DNA of 64,000 nucleotides from Paracoccus sp. JM45. Its GTDB lineage: Bacteria > Pseudomonadota > Alphaproteobacteria > Rhodobacterales > Rhodobacteraceae. Below the pieces are notes generated by a model. It searched no databases. It had not been told where the DNA came from and worked only from the letters and a program-made list of their open reading frames with translations. The stretch lies in contig NZ_QQVY01000004.1 of assembly GCF_003590715.1 (NCBI RefSeq), positions 62,001 through 126,000 on the forward strand, in the 5' to 3' direction. The position numbers and the translations under genes were made by a program. Shown in pieces: positions 54,882-63,452 of this stretch (position 1 is the first letter of the stretch; the number at the start of each line of letters is the position of its first letter).

Positions 54882-55787
54882 ATGGACTGGGACAAGCTCA
54901 GAATCTTTCACGCGGTCGCGGATGCGGGCAGTCTGACGCATGCGGGTGATGTCCTACATCTGTCCCAATCTGCCGTCAGCCGTCAAATTCGTGCCTTGGA
55001 AGAAGGTCTGGATACGACATTGTTCCACCGTCACGCACGCGGCCTGATTCTGACAGAACAGGGCGAACTGCTGTTCGAGGCGACATCGTCGATGGCGCGC
55101 AAACTGGACAGCGCCTCGGCCCGTATTCGTGACAGCGAGGAAAACGTCTTTGGTGAACTGAAGGTCACGACCGCCGTCGGTTTCGGGACGCTTTGGCTGG
55201 CACCGCGTCTGGTCAAGCTATATGAAAAATTTCCCGACCTGCGGATCGACCTGATGCTGGAAGAACGCGTTCTGGACCTTCCCATGCGCGAAGCCGACGT
55301 CGCCATCCGCATGAAGGAACCCAGCCAGTCCGACCTGATCCGCCGCCGTCTGCTGAACATCCGCATGCGCCTTTACGCCAGCCCGAAGTATCTTGAGACG
55401 CATGGCACCCCCGAGGCACTGCCCGACCTGACCGACCATCGCCTGATCTGCCAGAAGGCCGATGTGCCACAGGTGGCCGCAGGTGCGCGGCTGGTGCAGG
55501 AACTGATGGCGCAAAATGTCGGATCGACGCTGACGGTCAACAATTACTTCGGCGTTTTGCAGGCCGTTCTGGCAAATCTGGGCATCGGAGTCCTGCCCGA
55601 TTACCTAACAGCCAGCCATCCCGATCTTGTCCGCGTCTTCCCCGACCACGAATCGGGCGAGGTTCCGGTGTTTCTGGCCTATCCCGAAGAACTGCGGCAA
55701 ACCCGCCGCGTCGCCGTTTTCCGTGATTTCGTCCTTGAGGAGATTCAGGCATATCGTCGGCACCAAAGCCAAGCCGGCATTGAATAG
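54882..55787 (+). CDS. LysR family transcriptional regulator
   Basis: A 301-residue LysR regulator. The helix-turn-helix is in GSLTHAGDVLHLSQSAVSRQIRALE (about 17-41), with an effector domain at about 90-290 including VTTAVGFGTLWLAPRL. It is divergent from the indolepyruvate oxidoreductase gene across a 161-nt gap, the usual arrangement for a LysR gene and its target. The effector is unknown. Confidence 0.9.
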   Translation: MDWDKLRIFHAVADAGSLTHAGDVLHLSQSAVSRQIRALEEGLDTTLFHRHARGLILTEQGELLFEATSSMARKLDSASARIRDSEENVFGELKVTTAVGFGTLWLAPRLVKLYEKFPDLRIDLMLEERVLDLPMREADVAIRMKEPSQSDLIRRRLLNIRMRLYASPKYLETHGTPEALPDLTDHRLICQKADVPQVAAGARLVQELMAQNVGSTLTVNNYFGVLQAVLANLGIGVLPDYLTASHPDLVRVFPDHESGEVPVFLAYPEELRQTRRVAVFRDFVLEEIQAYRRHQSQAGIE

Positions 55788-55887
55788 CCGATGCGCCCAA
55801 TTATCAGGCAGTGTGTTGATATAAATTTGCTTATGATGCAAGCAATTCAACCCTGGGGTGTAGCCATTACGCCACTGCATGGCACCT

Positions 55888-55905
55888 ATGCTGCATTTGC
55901 AGCAT
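55888..55905. promoter_or_regulatory. PhaR-type box (CTGC-N4-GCAG)
   Basis: ATGCTGCATTTGCAGCAT is a perfect palindrome containing CTGC-N4-GCAG, the motif reported for the polyhydroxyalkanoate regulator PhaR in Paracoccus and Rhodobacter. It lies in the LysR-purL gap, upstream of the terminator-ended segment. Confidence 0.5.
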
Positions 55906-56030
55906 CAAACGGGTTGAACAGTTCACATCATGCACATAAATCGGGCTTAGAAGGCGATGCTAAGCGTAATCGCTGATCACCTTCTACCTCCCTGTTGGAC
56001 TTAGGCCGGGCCTTGTGCCCGGCTTTTTTT
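55906..56030 (+). ncRNA. Candidate small RNA with intrinsic terminator
   Basis: A roughly 120-nt segment between the PhaR-type box and the terminator at 56005-56030. It has internal hairpins and a CTACCTCCCTG stretch just before the terminator. That stretch could pair with ribosome-binding sites, a feature of many trans-acting small RNAs. The start point is unknown. It could instead be the 3' UTR of the LysR gene. Confidence 0.35.
56005..56030 (+). terminator. Rho-independent terminator
   Basis: GCCGGGC (56005-56011) pairs with GCCCGGC (56017-56023) around CTTGT and is followed by seven T residues. It reads on the plus strand and ends either the LysR transcript or a small RNA upstream of purL. 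Confidence 0.9.
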
Positions 56031-56116
56031 GTTCAGGCTTTGGCACAGCTGCCCTTCCCATAACAGACGCAAGGCCCTAAAAGGCCGGTGATTTCATGCG
56101 TAGGAAGGGCCCAACC

Positions 56117-58297
56117 ATGCAGGAACCGTCGATCACCCCGGAATTGATCGCTGCGCACGGGCTTAAGCCCGAAGAATATGACAGCATTCTGCAGATCATC
56201 GGGCGCGAACCGACCTTCACGGAACTGGGCATCTTCAGCGCGATGTGGAACGAACATTGTTCCTATAAGTCCTCCAAGAAATGGCTGCGCACCCTGCCGG
56301 TCGATGGGCCGCAGGTCATCTGCGGCCCTGGCGAAAACGCAGGTGTTGTCGATATCGGTGACGGGCAGGCTGTCGTCTTCAAGATGGAAAGCCACAACCA
56401 CCCCAGCTATATCGAGCCGCATCAGGGTGCAGCGACCGGTATAGGTGGCATCCTGCGCGACGTCTTCACCATGGGCGCGCGCCCGATTGCTGCCATGGAC
56501 GCCCTGTCCTTTGGCCGCCCCGAACATCCCAAGACCTCGCATCTGGTGAAGGGCGTGGTCGAGGGTATCGGTGCCTATGGCAACGCGTTCGGCGTGCCGA
56601 ATGTTGGTGGAGAAGTACGCTTCCACGCATCCTATGACGGCAACTGCCTTGTGAACGCCTTTGCGGCGGGCTTGGCCGATGCCGACAAGATTTTTTATTC
56701 CGCCGCTTCGGGCATGGGGATGCCGGTGGTTTATCTGGGTGCGAAAACCGGACGTGATGGCGTCGGTGGCGCAACCATGGCCAGCGCCGAATTTGATGAC
56801 ACCATCGAAGACAAACGCCCCACCGTTCAGGTCGGTGATCCCTTCACCGAAAAATGCCTGCTGGAAGCCTGCCTTGAGTTAATGGCTTCCGGTTCGGTCA
56901 TTTCCATTCAGGATATGGGTGCCGCCGGTCTGACGTGTTCCGCCGTGGAAATGGGCGACAAGGGCGGTCTGGGGATCAAGCTAGTGCTGGACGATGTCCC
57001 GCAGCGCGAAACAAACATGACTGCCTATGAGATGATGCTGTCGGAATCCCAGGAACGGATGCTGATGGTGCTGAAGCCGGAAAAAGAGGCTGAAGCACGC
57101 GCCATCTTCGAAAAATGGGATCTGGATTTCGCCATCGTCGGCGAGACTATTCCCGAGGATCGTTTCCTGATCGTCCACCGCGAAAACGTCATGGCGGATA
57201 TCCCGCTGTCCAAGCTGGCCTCCAGCGCGCCGGAATATGACCGTCCATGGGTGGAAACCCCCGCAGCGGGTGACATGCCCGCCCTGCCCGCCATCACCCC
57301 GATTGAAGGATTGAAGGCGCTGATCGGCAGCCCGAACTATGCCCACAAAGCATGGGTCTGGCAACAATATGACACTCAGGTCGGTGCCGACACCATCCGT
57401 CGCCCCGGCATGGGCGCAGGTGTAGTGCGCGTTCATGGCACCCGCAAGGCGCTGGCCTTTACCAGCGACGTGACCCCGCGTTACGTCAAAGCCAATCCGT
57501 TCGAGGGCGGAAAGCAGGCCGTGGCCGAAGCCTATCGCAACCTGACCGCCGTGGGCGCCCTGCCCTTGGCGACCACCGACAACCTGAACTTCGGCAACCC
57601 CGAAAAGCCCGAAATCATGGGCCAGCTGGTCGGCGCGATCAAAGGTATCGGCGAAGCCTGCAGTGCGCTGGACTTCCCGATCGTGTCGGGCAACGTCTCG
57701 CTGTATAACGAAACCGACGGCAGCGGCATTATGCCGACCCCCACCATCGGCGGCGTTGGCCTGATTGCCGATCTGGATGATCTGATTGCGGGCCTGCCCG
57801 TTGACGGCGACATCGCACTGGTGATCGGCACTACGGCAGGCCACTTGGGTCAATCCGCTTTGGCAGCCGAGGCTTTCGGCATCGAAGCAGGTGACGCACC
57901 GCATGTCGATCTGGCCGCTGAACGCTTGCACGGCGAATTCCTGCGTGAAAATCGCGGGCTGTTCACATCTGCTACGGACCTGTCGGATGGCGGCTTGGCT
58001 TTGGCGGCGTTCGAAATGGCCGAAGGTGCAGGACTTGGCGTCACGCTGGACAATGCCGACATTGCCCAATTGTTTGGCGAAGATCAGGCACGCTATCTGG
58101 TCGCATGTTCGGCAGATAACGCTGCGGCACTGACCGACGCGGCCCAAAAGGCTGGCGTTCCGGTGGCGGCTGTTGGGCGCTTTGGCGGGGATACGGTCAG
58201 CTTCGGTGATGACGCATCGGCACTGGCGGGCCTGTCCCAGTTGTACCGCAGCGCTTTTGCCAAAGCGATCAAAGGCGACATGCCGGATCACGTATGA
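56117..58297 (+). CDS. purL: Phosphoribosylformylglycinamidine synthase II
   Basis: A 726-residue small-type PurL, the synthetase subunit that works with PurS and PurQ to make FGAM in purine synthesis. Conserved blocks include [15 protein letters not shown] (about 43-57), [18 protein letters not shown] (about 91-108), GGATMAS and the C-terminal TDLSDGGLA. The ATG at 56117 has GGAAGG 8 nt upstream; the ATG at 56096 would add seven residues. Its stop overlaps the ispDF start as ATGA. Confidence 0.96.
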   Translation: MQEPSITPELIAAHGLKPEEYDSILQIIGREPTFTELGIFSAMWNEHCSYKSSKKWLRTLPVDGPQVICGPGENAGVVDIGDGQAVVFKMESHNHPSYIEPHQGAATGIGGILRDVFTMGARPIAAMDALSFGRPEHPKTSHLVKGVVEGIGAYGNAFGVPNVGGEVRFHASYDGNCLVNAFAAGLADADKIFYSAASGMGMPVVYLGAKTGRDGVGGATMASAEFDDTIEDKRPTVQVGDPFTEKCLLEACLELMASGSVISIQDMGAAGLTCSAVEMGDKGGLGIKLVLDDVPQRETNMTAYEMMLSESQERMLMVLKPEKEAEARAIFEKWDLDFAIVGETIPEDRFLIVHRENVMADIPLSKLASSAPEYDRPWVETPAAGDMPALPAITPIEGLKALIGSPNYAHKAWVWQQYDTQVGADTIRRPGMGAGVVRVHGTRKALAFTSDVTPRYVKANPFEGGKQAVAEAYRNLTAVGALPLATTDNLNFGNPEKPEIMGQLVGAIKGIGEACSALDFPIVSGNVSLYNETDGSGIMPTPTIGGVGLIADLDDLIAGLPVDGDIALVIGTTAGHLGQSALAAEAFGIEAGDAPHVDLAAERLHGEFLRENRGLFTSATDLSDGGLALAAFEMAEGAGLGVTLDNADIAQLFGEDQARYLVACSADNAAALTDAAQKAGVPVAAVGRFGGDTVSFGDDASALAGLSQLYRSAFAKAIKGDMPDHV

Positions 58298-59439
58298 CCG
58301 TCACAGCCCCCGCGGGATATGCCGCCATCATCACGGCGGCTGGCCGCGGCACCCGTGCGGGGCCGGGCGATCCCAAGCAATGGCGTGAGATCGCGGGCCG
58401 TCCGGTCCTTGACCACACGCTGGCAGCTTTCGCTGGCTTTGACCGCGTCGTTCTGGTCGTTCATCCGGACGATATGGGCGCGGCCATTACCCGCTATGCG
58501 GGGCCGGTGACGATTGTCACAGGGGGCGACACCCGTTCGGATAGCGTCCGTGCGGGGCTGCTGGCGCTCGAGAGTCGGGCCACGCATGTCCTTATCCATG
58601 ATGGCGCACGCCCGCTGCTGGGCGATCAGGTCATTCAAGGGGTCATAGACGCGCTGTTAGCAGGGTCTGTGGCCGCAGCCCCCGCCTTACCGCTAAGCGA
58701 TGCGCTGTGGCGCGCTAATGGCAATCAGGTCGCAGGTGCAGCATCGCGTGACAACCTGTTCCGCGCCCAGACACCGCAAGGCTTTCAACTGGACGCAATT
58801 CTTGACGCTCATCGCGCCTTTCCCGATGGGGCAGCCGATGATGTCGAGCTGGCGCAGAGGGCCGGTCATGCGGTGGACATCACTGCCGGATCAGAGGACA
58901 ATCTGAAAATCACATATCCCGCTGATTTTACGCGGGCTGAACGCATCCTTGGGGGTCGCATGGATATTCGCCTTGGCAATGGCTATGACGTCCACGCTTT
59001 TGGTCCGGGCGACCATGTCTGGCTGTGCGGTGTGCAAATTCCCCATGACAAAGGTCTGGTGGGCCATTCAGATGCCGATGTCGGCATGCACGCGCTGACC
59101 GATGCTATCTATGGCGCGCTGGCCATGGGGGATATCGGACGCCATTTTCCGCCCTCGGACCCACAATGGAAAGGTGCGGACAGCAGCATTTTTCTGGAAC
59201 ATGCCGCCAATCTGGCGCGTAAAAACGGGTTCCGTTTTGGGAATGCCGATGTCACCCTGATCTGTGAAGAACCCAAAATCGGCCCCCATGCCATCGCGAT
59301 GCAGGACCGCCTTGCGACTATTATGGGGCTGGAGGGCGGACGTATCAGCGTCAAGGCCACCACCTCCGAACGTTTGGGCTTTACCGGACGACGTGAAGGC
59401 ATCGCCTCGATTGCCACTGTTACCCTGATCAAGGATTAA
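58294..59439 (+). CDS. ispDF: Bifunctional IspD/IspF (MEP isoprenoid pathway)
   Basis: A 381-residue fusion. The N-terminal IspD (about 1-220) has [21 protein letters not shown], the CTP-binding loop, and makes CDP-methylerythritol. The C-terminal IspF (about 223-381) begins [24 protein letters not shown], whose Asp and His bind zinc, and ends [21 protein letters not shown]; it makes the cyclodiphosphate. Such fusions are typical of alphaproteobacteria. It is coupled to purL by ATGA and followed by pgpA after 3 nt. Confidence 0.96.
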   Translation: MTVTAPAGYAAIITAAGRGTRAGPGDPKQWREIAGRPVLDHTLAAFAGFDRVVLVVHPDDMGAAITRYAGPVTIVTGGDTRSDSVRAGLLALESRATHVLIHDGARPLLGDQVIQGVIDALLAGSVAAAPALPLSDALWRANGNQVAGAASRDNLFRAQTPQGFQLDAILDAHRAFPDGAADDVELAQRAGHAVDITAGSEDNLKITYPADFTRAERILGGRMDIRLGNGYDVHAFGPGDHVWLCGVQIPHDKGLVGHSDADVGMHALTDAIYGALAMGDIGRHFPPSDPQWKGADSSIFLEHAANLARKNGFRFGNADVTLICEEPKIGPHAIAMQDRLATIMGLEGGRISVKATTSERLGFTGRREGIASIATVTLIKD

Positions 59440-59442
59440 GCC

Positions 59443-59937
59443 ATGGAACGCCTGCTTTGCATCTGGTTTGGCGCGGGCCTGCTGCGCCCCGCCCCCGGCA
59501 CTTGGGGATCTGCGATTGCGGTGGCGCTTGGGCTGCTGATCCACCGGATCGGGAATTTTCCCCTGCTGGCCGTCGCGACTGTCATTGTCACGGCTGTCGG
59601 CTTCTGGGTCGTTGCACGTCATACCAAAGGCATGGCCGATCCCGACCGCAGTGAAATCGTCATCGACGAGGTTGCGGGCCAGTGGATCGCATTGTTGTTC
59701 CCGTCCTTCGGGTTCTGGATGATGGGCCTGCCTGCCGATAATTTCCCTTATCCGGGTTGGGTCGCGGCCTTCTTTTTCTTCCGCCTGTTCGATATCTGGA
59801 AGCCTTGGCTGGTCGGTCGTGCCGATCGCCGCCATGATGCGGCCGGTGTGATGATCGACGACCTTTGGGCCGGTCTGTTCGCCGGCATTGCCACCATGGT
59901 GGCCGCCACCGCCTATCACATTCCGATGATGCTATGA
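59443..59937 (+). CDS. pgpA: Phosphatidylglycerophosphatase A
   Basis: A 164-residue inner-membrane phosphatase producing phosphatidylglycerol. GAGLLRPAPGTWGSAIAVALG is at the N-terminus, SEIVIDEVAGQWIAL (about 67-81) carries the acidic metal site, and FFFRLFDIWKPWLV and DDLWAGLFAG complete the family pattern. Its stop overlaps the pncC start as ATGA. Confidence 0.94.
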   Translation: MERLLCIWFGAGLLRPAPGTWGSAIAVALGLLIHRIGNFPLLAVATVIVTAVGFWVVARHTKGMADPDRSEIVIDEVAGQWIALLFPSFGFWMMGLPADNFPYPGWVAAFFFFRLFDIWKPWLVGRADRRHDAAGVMIDDLWAGLFAGIATMVAATAYHIPMML

Positions 59938-60401
59938 GCCAAGCAGCCGATGTTTTGCAGGCCGCACGCGACCGCGGCCTTAGCATTGCAACTGCGGAAA
60001 GCTGCACGGGTGGTCTGATTGCAGGTGCCTTGACCGAAATCCCCGGTTCGTCGGATGCATTCGATCGGGGGTTCGTGACCTATTCCAACAGCGCCAAACA
60101 ACAGATGCTGGGCGTGCACGCCGAGACCATCCATGAATTCGGCGCGGTCAGTGAACAGGTTGCAGCCCAGATGGCAGCGGGGGCCTTGCGTAACTCGGAT
60201 GCAGGGATCGCGGTCGCTGTCACGGGCATCGCGGGTCCCGGTGGGTCAGAACATAAACCCGAAGGGCGCGTCTGCTTCGGAATGGCCCAAGCCTATGGCA
60301 CAACGACCGAGACTGTGGAATTCGGGGCCATCGGTCGCCACCGTGTCCGTGCGGCAACCGTTGAACATGCCTTGCAGCTGTTGCTGACGGCCTTGCGCTG
60401 A
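59934..60401 (+). CDS. pncC: CinA C-terminal domain protein (nicotinamide-nucleotide amidase)
   Basis: A 155-residue stand-alone CinA amidase domain that deamidates NMN to nicotinate mononucleotide, recycling pyridine nucleotides. TAESCTGGLIAGALTEIPGSS (about 19-39) holds the catalytic serine, and AVTGIAGPGGSEHKPEGRVCFG (about 87-108) matches the family. The start is fixed by ATGA overlap with pgpA. Its stop abuts the convergent ltaE stop in TGATCA. Confidence 0.92.
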   Translation: MSQAADVLQAARDRGLSIATAESCTGGLIAGALTEIPGSSDAFDRGFVTYSNSAKQQMLGVHAETIHEFGAVSEQVAAQMAAGALRNSDAGIAVAVTGIAGPGGSEHKPEGRVCFGMAQAYGTTTETVEFGAIGRHRVRAATVEHALQLLLTALR

Positions 60402-61442
60402 TCAGCCTGCCAGAATGCTGCCAAGTGCCGCAATATCCTGATCCGGCGTGTCCCATGCGCAGACCAACCGGATGGGGACCAATCCCGTGCCCGCGACCGA
60501 CGGATCGGGCCAGGGATAATAATAGGCACCCGCCGCCTTTGCGCGCTGATCTGTTTCCGGTGTAATCGCGGCAAAGACACCATTCGACTGGACGGGCTGC
60601 AATAACCGCCCGCCGCCGTTCTGGACCGCCTGCCCCAGAACACTGGCCTTGGCATTGGCGCGGATCGCCAGATCCAGCCACAGACCATCGGTCGCCAGCG
60701 CCAGCATCTGGGCTGCCAGAAAGCGGTTCTTGGAAAAGACGTGACCGGCCTGCTTGCGGCGATAATCGAACCCTTCGGCGCGGGCGGGGTCGAAAAAGAC
60801 CACAGCCTCGGCCCCCATTGCGCCGTTTTTCGTCCCACCAAAGCAAAGCGCATCGACGCCGGATTTCCACGTTAGTTCCGCAGGCGAACACCCCAGATGC
60901 GCGGCGGCATTGGAAAAGCGCGCACCGTCCATATGCAGCGGCAAACCGGCATCGTGACTGATTGCCGCCAAAGCTGCGACCTGATCCGGGGAATAGACCG
61001 TCCCCCATTCCGTTGCGTTGGTGATCGAAACCATGGCGTTCATTCCGCCATTCAGCCCTTCGTCCGCCCCGTCGGCAATCGCACGCGACAGGGTGTCAGG
61101 ATGCAGGTTGCCACCATCGCCTTGCAGCGTCACCAGCTTGGCACCATGGGTGAAAAATTCCGGCGCGCCACATTCGCTGGTCTGGATATGGGCATCATCA
61201 TGACAATAGATACGGCCATAGGGCGGTGACAATTGGGCGCAGACCAAAGCATTCGCCGCCGTCCCTGTGGCGACAAACCGCACAACAGCATCAGGTGCCT
61301 GCAACAGATCGCGCATCGCCTCTTGCGCCTCGTCGGTGACATGATCAGCGCCATAGCTTTTAGCCGCCCCGTAGTTCGCCTTGGTCAGCGCGGCAAAGAC
61401 TGCGGGGTGCGCGGCGAAGACGTTGTCAGATGCGAAATTCAT
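60402..61442 (-). CDS. ltaE: Low-specificity L-threonine aldolase
   Basis: A 346-residue PLP enzyme that splits L-threonine or allo-threonine to glycine and acetaldehyde. The Schiff-base lysine is Lys205 in CFGGTKNGAMGAEA, and LHMDGARFSNAAAHLG (about 169-184) supplies the PLP Asp and Arg. The ATG at 61442 overlaps the upstream YcgN-like stop as ATGA. It may instead act on other beta-hydroxy amino acids. Confidence 0.9.
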   Translation of the reverse strand: MNFASDNVFAAHPAVFAALTKANYGAAKSYGADHVTDEAQEAMRDLLQAPDAVVRFVATGTAANALVCAQLSPPYGRIYCHDDAHIQTSECGAPEFFTHGAKLVTLQGDGGNLHPDTLSRAIADGADEGLNGGMNAMVSITNATEWGTVYSPDQVAALAAISHDAGLPLHMDGARFSNAAAHLGCSPAELTWKSGVDALCFGGTKNGAMGAEAVVFFDPARAEGFDYRRKQAGHVFSKNRFLAAQMLALATDGLWLDLAIRANAKASVLGQAVQNGGGRLLQPVQSNGVFAAITPETDQRAKAAGAYYYPWPDPSVAGTGLVPIRLVCAWDTPDQDIAALGSILAG

Positions 61443-61879
61443 GACAGATCCTCGATAATGTGATCTTCCCAATCGTCTTCATCAACCGAGACTTCGCTGA
61501 CAGTCCAGCCACGGACGCTGGCGCCTGCTTCGTGCACGGTATCGCGGCTGCCGGAAAGCAGATGGTGCCAGCGGTAAAGCGGCTTGCCTTCATGGCGCAG
61601 GCGATAGGCACAGGTCGCGGGCAACCACCATGCAATTTCCTTGATTTTCTTGGGTGTCAGGACGACGCAATCAGGCACGAAATCATGCCGGTTCGCATAG
61701 CTGCCGCATTGGCATGCATCCCCGTCCAGCAGCTTGCAAGCCACGCGGGTGAAGGCAATTTCGTTCGTATCCTCGAACTCGATCTTGTTCAGGCAGCATT
61801 TGCCACAGCCGTCACATAACGCTTCCCACTCGGTCGGGGTCAGCTTGGGCAGCGGCAATTTCCAGAATTCGTCACGCAT
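61439..61879 (-). CDS. YcgN-like cysteine-cluster protein (UPF0260)
   Basis: A 146-residue protein with a metal-binding pattern: CDGCGKCCLNK near residues 23-33 and further cysteines in ACKLLDGDACQCGSY (about 47-61). The family (YkgJ/YcgN-type) likely binds zinc or an Fe-S cluster; its role is unknown. It overlaps ribF by 1 nt (TGATG) and ltaE by 4 nt, so the three form an operon. Confidence 0.85.
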   Translation of the reverse strand: MRDEFWKLPLPKLTPTEWEALCDGCGKCCLNKIEFEDTNEIAFTRVACKLLDGDACQCGSYANRHDFVPDCVVLTPKKIKEIAWWLPATCAYRLRHEGKPLYRWHHLLSGSRDTVHEAGASVRGWTVSEVSVDEDDWEDHIIEDLS

Positions 61880-62808
61880 CAGCGACCTGCCAATAAAGCG
61901 CGTGCATCCAGCGCATCTTGGGCGATCTGGTCAATCAATGCCTGAACGCCATCGAATTTCGCCTCGTCCCTCATGAAATCGACCAATGCCACCGACAGAT
62001 GCTGACCGTAGAGATCGCCACTATAATCGAACAGATGCACCTCGAGGTTCGGTTCATTCCGGCCAAACATCGGGCGCACCCCAAGTGAGGCGACGCCCTT
62101 ACAGGTCATATGGTCCGGTCCGGTCAGCACATCCACCAGAACGGCATAGACACCAAGGCGCGGCAAGTGCAGATCATCCATCCGCATATTCGCCGTTGGC
62201 CAACCGAATTCGCGGCCCCGCTTTTCACCGTGTACAACCTTACCCTCGACGCGGTGCCAATGGCCCAGCATCCGTTCGGCATCATGTGTGCGCCCGTCCG
62301 TCAGCGCATTACGGATCGCGGTCGAGCTGTATTGCCCGCCTTCCGCGCCGATCAGTGGAACGATGGTGACATCAAAGCCGTATTTCTGGCCCAGTTCCTG
62401 CAACGTCTGCGCGTTACCGCCACGGTCCTTGCCAAAGCAGAAATCCGCGCCGACGGTCACATGTGCAATGCCCAGACCATCGGCCAGAACATCACGTGCG
62501 AAAGCCTCGGGCGTCAGACCGGCTAGTACAGGACCAAAGGGCAATTCGTACAGATGATCGACATCCAGCCGCGCCAGACGGTTCGCCCGCGCTTCGGGGT
62601 TCATCAGGCGGAATGGCGGGGCATCGGGCATGAAATACTGCCGTGGATGCGGTTCGAATGTCACGATACCCAAAGGGGTATCCGCCGCTGCACGGGCGGC
62701 GTCGATGACGGCCCTATGGCCTTTGTGAACGCCGTCAAAGTTTCCCATGGCAACAGTTGCCCCACGGGATTCTGACGGCCGTCCGGTCCAGTCACGATGG
62801 ATCTGCAA
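61879..62808 (-). CDS. ribF: Bifunctional riboflavin kinase / FAD synthetase
   Basis: A 309-residue enzyme that makes FMN and FAD. The N-terminal nucleotidyltransferase domain (about 1-165) has VAMGNFDGVHKGHRAVI (about 20-36). The C-terminal flavokinase (about 185-305) has GKVVHGEKRGREFGWPTANM, including the PTAN motif. It is followed by the YcgN-like gene with a 1-nt overlap. No FMN riboswitch was recognised upstream. Confidence 0.95.
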   Translation of the reverse strand: MQIHRDWTGRPSESRGATVAMGNFDGVHKGHRAVIDAARAAADTPLGIVTFEPHPRQYFMPDAPPFRLMNPEARANRLARLDVDHLYELPFGPVLAGLTPEAFARDVLADGLGIAHVTVGADFCFGKDRGGNAQTLQELGQKYGFDVTIVPLIGAEGGQYSSTAIRNALTDGRTHDAERMLGHWHRVEGKVVHGEKRGREFGWPTANMRMDDLHLPRLGVYAVLVDVLTGPDHMTCKGVASLGVRPMFGRNEPNLEVHLFDYSGDLYGQHLSVALVDFMRDEAKFDGVQALIDQIAQDALDARALLAGR

Positions 62809-62843
62809 TGCGCCCCCAATGGAACGCCAATGCGCCCCGTCAG

Positions 62844-63290
62844 TCAGTCGAATTTGCGGCTTGGGGCCAGCACGACCGCCTCGCCTTTCAGCACGATCCT
62901 ATCGCCCACGAGACAGCGGGTTGCAAGCGTGACACGGCGTTTTGCATGGTCGATCGTCTCGACCGCAACTTCCGTATGCACAATATCCCCCGGACGCACT
63001 GGTGCCATGAACTTTAGCGTCTGTCCCAGATAGACGGTCCCGTGACCCGGCAATTGTTCCCCGATCACCGCCGAGATCAATCCCGCCGTCAGCATGCCAT
63101 GCGCGATACGCCCTTCAAATTGGGTATTTGCGGCATAATCATCATCCAGATGAACCGGATTATGATCGGTAGAGATTTCGGCGAACAGCTGGATATCCCG
63201 ATCGGTAATCTGTTTTTTCAAATGACGACGCATGCCGACCTCAAGATCTTCCAGATAAATCGTGCCGCGGGGATAATTGTCCAACATCAT
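62844..63290 (-). CDS. MaoC-like (R)-specific enoyl-CoA hydratase (PhaJ-type)
   Basis: A 148-residue hot-dog-fold hydratase. FAEISTDHNPVHLDDDYAANTQFEGRIAHGML (about 40-71) carries the Asp-His hydratase-2 motif. PhaJ-type enzymes turn fatty-acid intermediates into (R)-3-hydroxyacyl-CoA for polyhydroxyalkanoate. A perfect PhaR-type palindrome 33 nt upstream supports that link. Adjacent ATGs at 63290 and 63287 are both possible starts. Other MaoC proteins serve different acyl-CoAs, so PHA involvement is inference. Confidence 0.82.
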   Translation of the reverse strand: MMLDNYPRGTIYLEDLEVGMRRHLKKQITDRDIQLFAEISTDHNPVHLDDDYAANTQFEGRIAHGMLTAGLISAVIGEQLPGHGTVYLGQTLKFMAPVRPGDIVHTEVAVETIDHAKRRVTLATRCLVGDRIVLKGEAVVLAPSRKFD

Positions 63291-63323
63291 CGTGATCCGT
63301 CTGTGCCATCGCAATACTGCTAA

Positions 63324-63340
63324 ATGCTGCATAGCAGCAT
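63324..63340. promoter_or_regulatory. PhaR-type box upstream of the MaoC-like gene
   Basis: ATGCTGCATAGCAGCAT contains CTGC-N3-GCAG, the PhaR recognition pattern, with only the central T unpaired. It lies 33 nt upstream of the hydratase start, where a repressor could block the promoter. It also looks like a short hairpin followed by TTTT on the plus strand. Confidence 0.6.
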
Positions 63341-63403
63341 TTTCACTCCGCCGCAACAATTCATCAGAATGGCGGCAACTAAAGCAATATTGTTATTTAA
63401 TGT

Positions 63404-63429
63404 AAAAAGCCCGCACATTAGCGGGCTTT
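63404..63429 (-). terminator. Rho-independent terminator of the HAD hydrolase gene
   Basis: AAAGCCCGC (63406-63414) pairs perfectly over 9 bp with 63421-63429 around ACATTA. On the minus strand it follows the HAD gene stop by about 23 nt and ends in TTTTTA. Confidence 0.85.
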
Positions 63430-63452
63430 CAAGTCGCACTGAAGGTTTGCGC

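Larger units (their letters stand above)
55788..56116. other. Intergenic stretch with palindromes and a terminator
   Basis: No convincing coding region was found in these 329 nt. It holds an inverted repeat TTGCTT/AAGCAA near 55827-55845, a PhaR-type palindrome at 55888-55905, alternative short hairpins at about 55944-55975 (GCTTAG/CTAAGC or GCGAT/ATCGC), a strong terminator at 56005-56030, and the purL ribosome-binding site. The terminator is 218 nt beyond the LysR stop, so a short independent transcript is possible. Confidence 0.6.

Noticed and set aside
55791..55976. 61-codon open frame in the LysR-purL gap
   Set aside because: No ribosome-binding site or protein-like pattern, and it runs through palindromes; a regulatory or RNA role is more plausible.
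56981..58291. Minus-strand open frame of 436 codons opposite purL
   Set aside because: It is a shadow of purL, with low-complexity composition and no ribosome-binding site of note.
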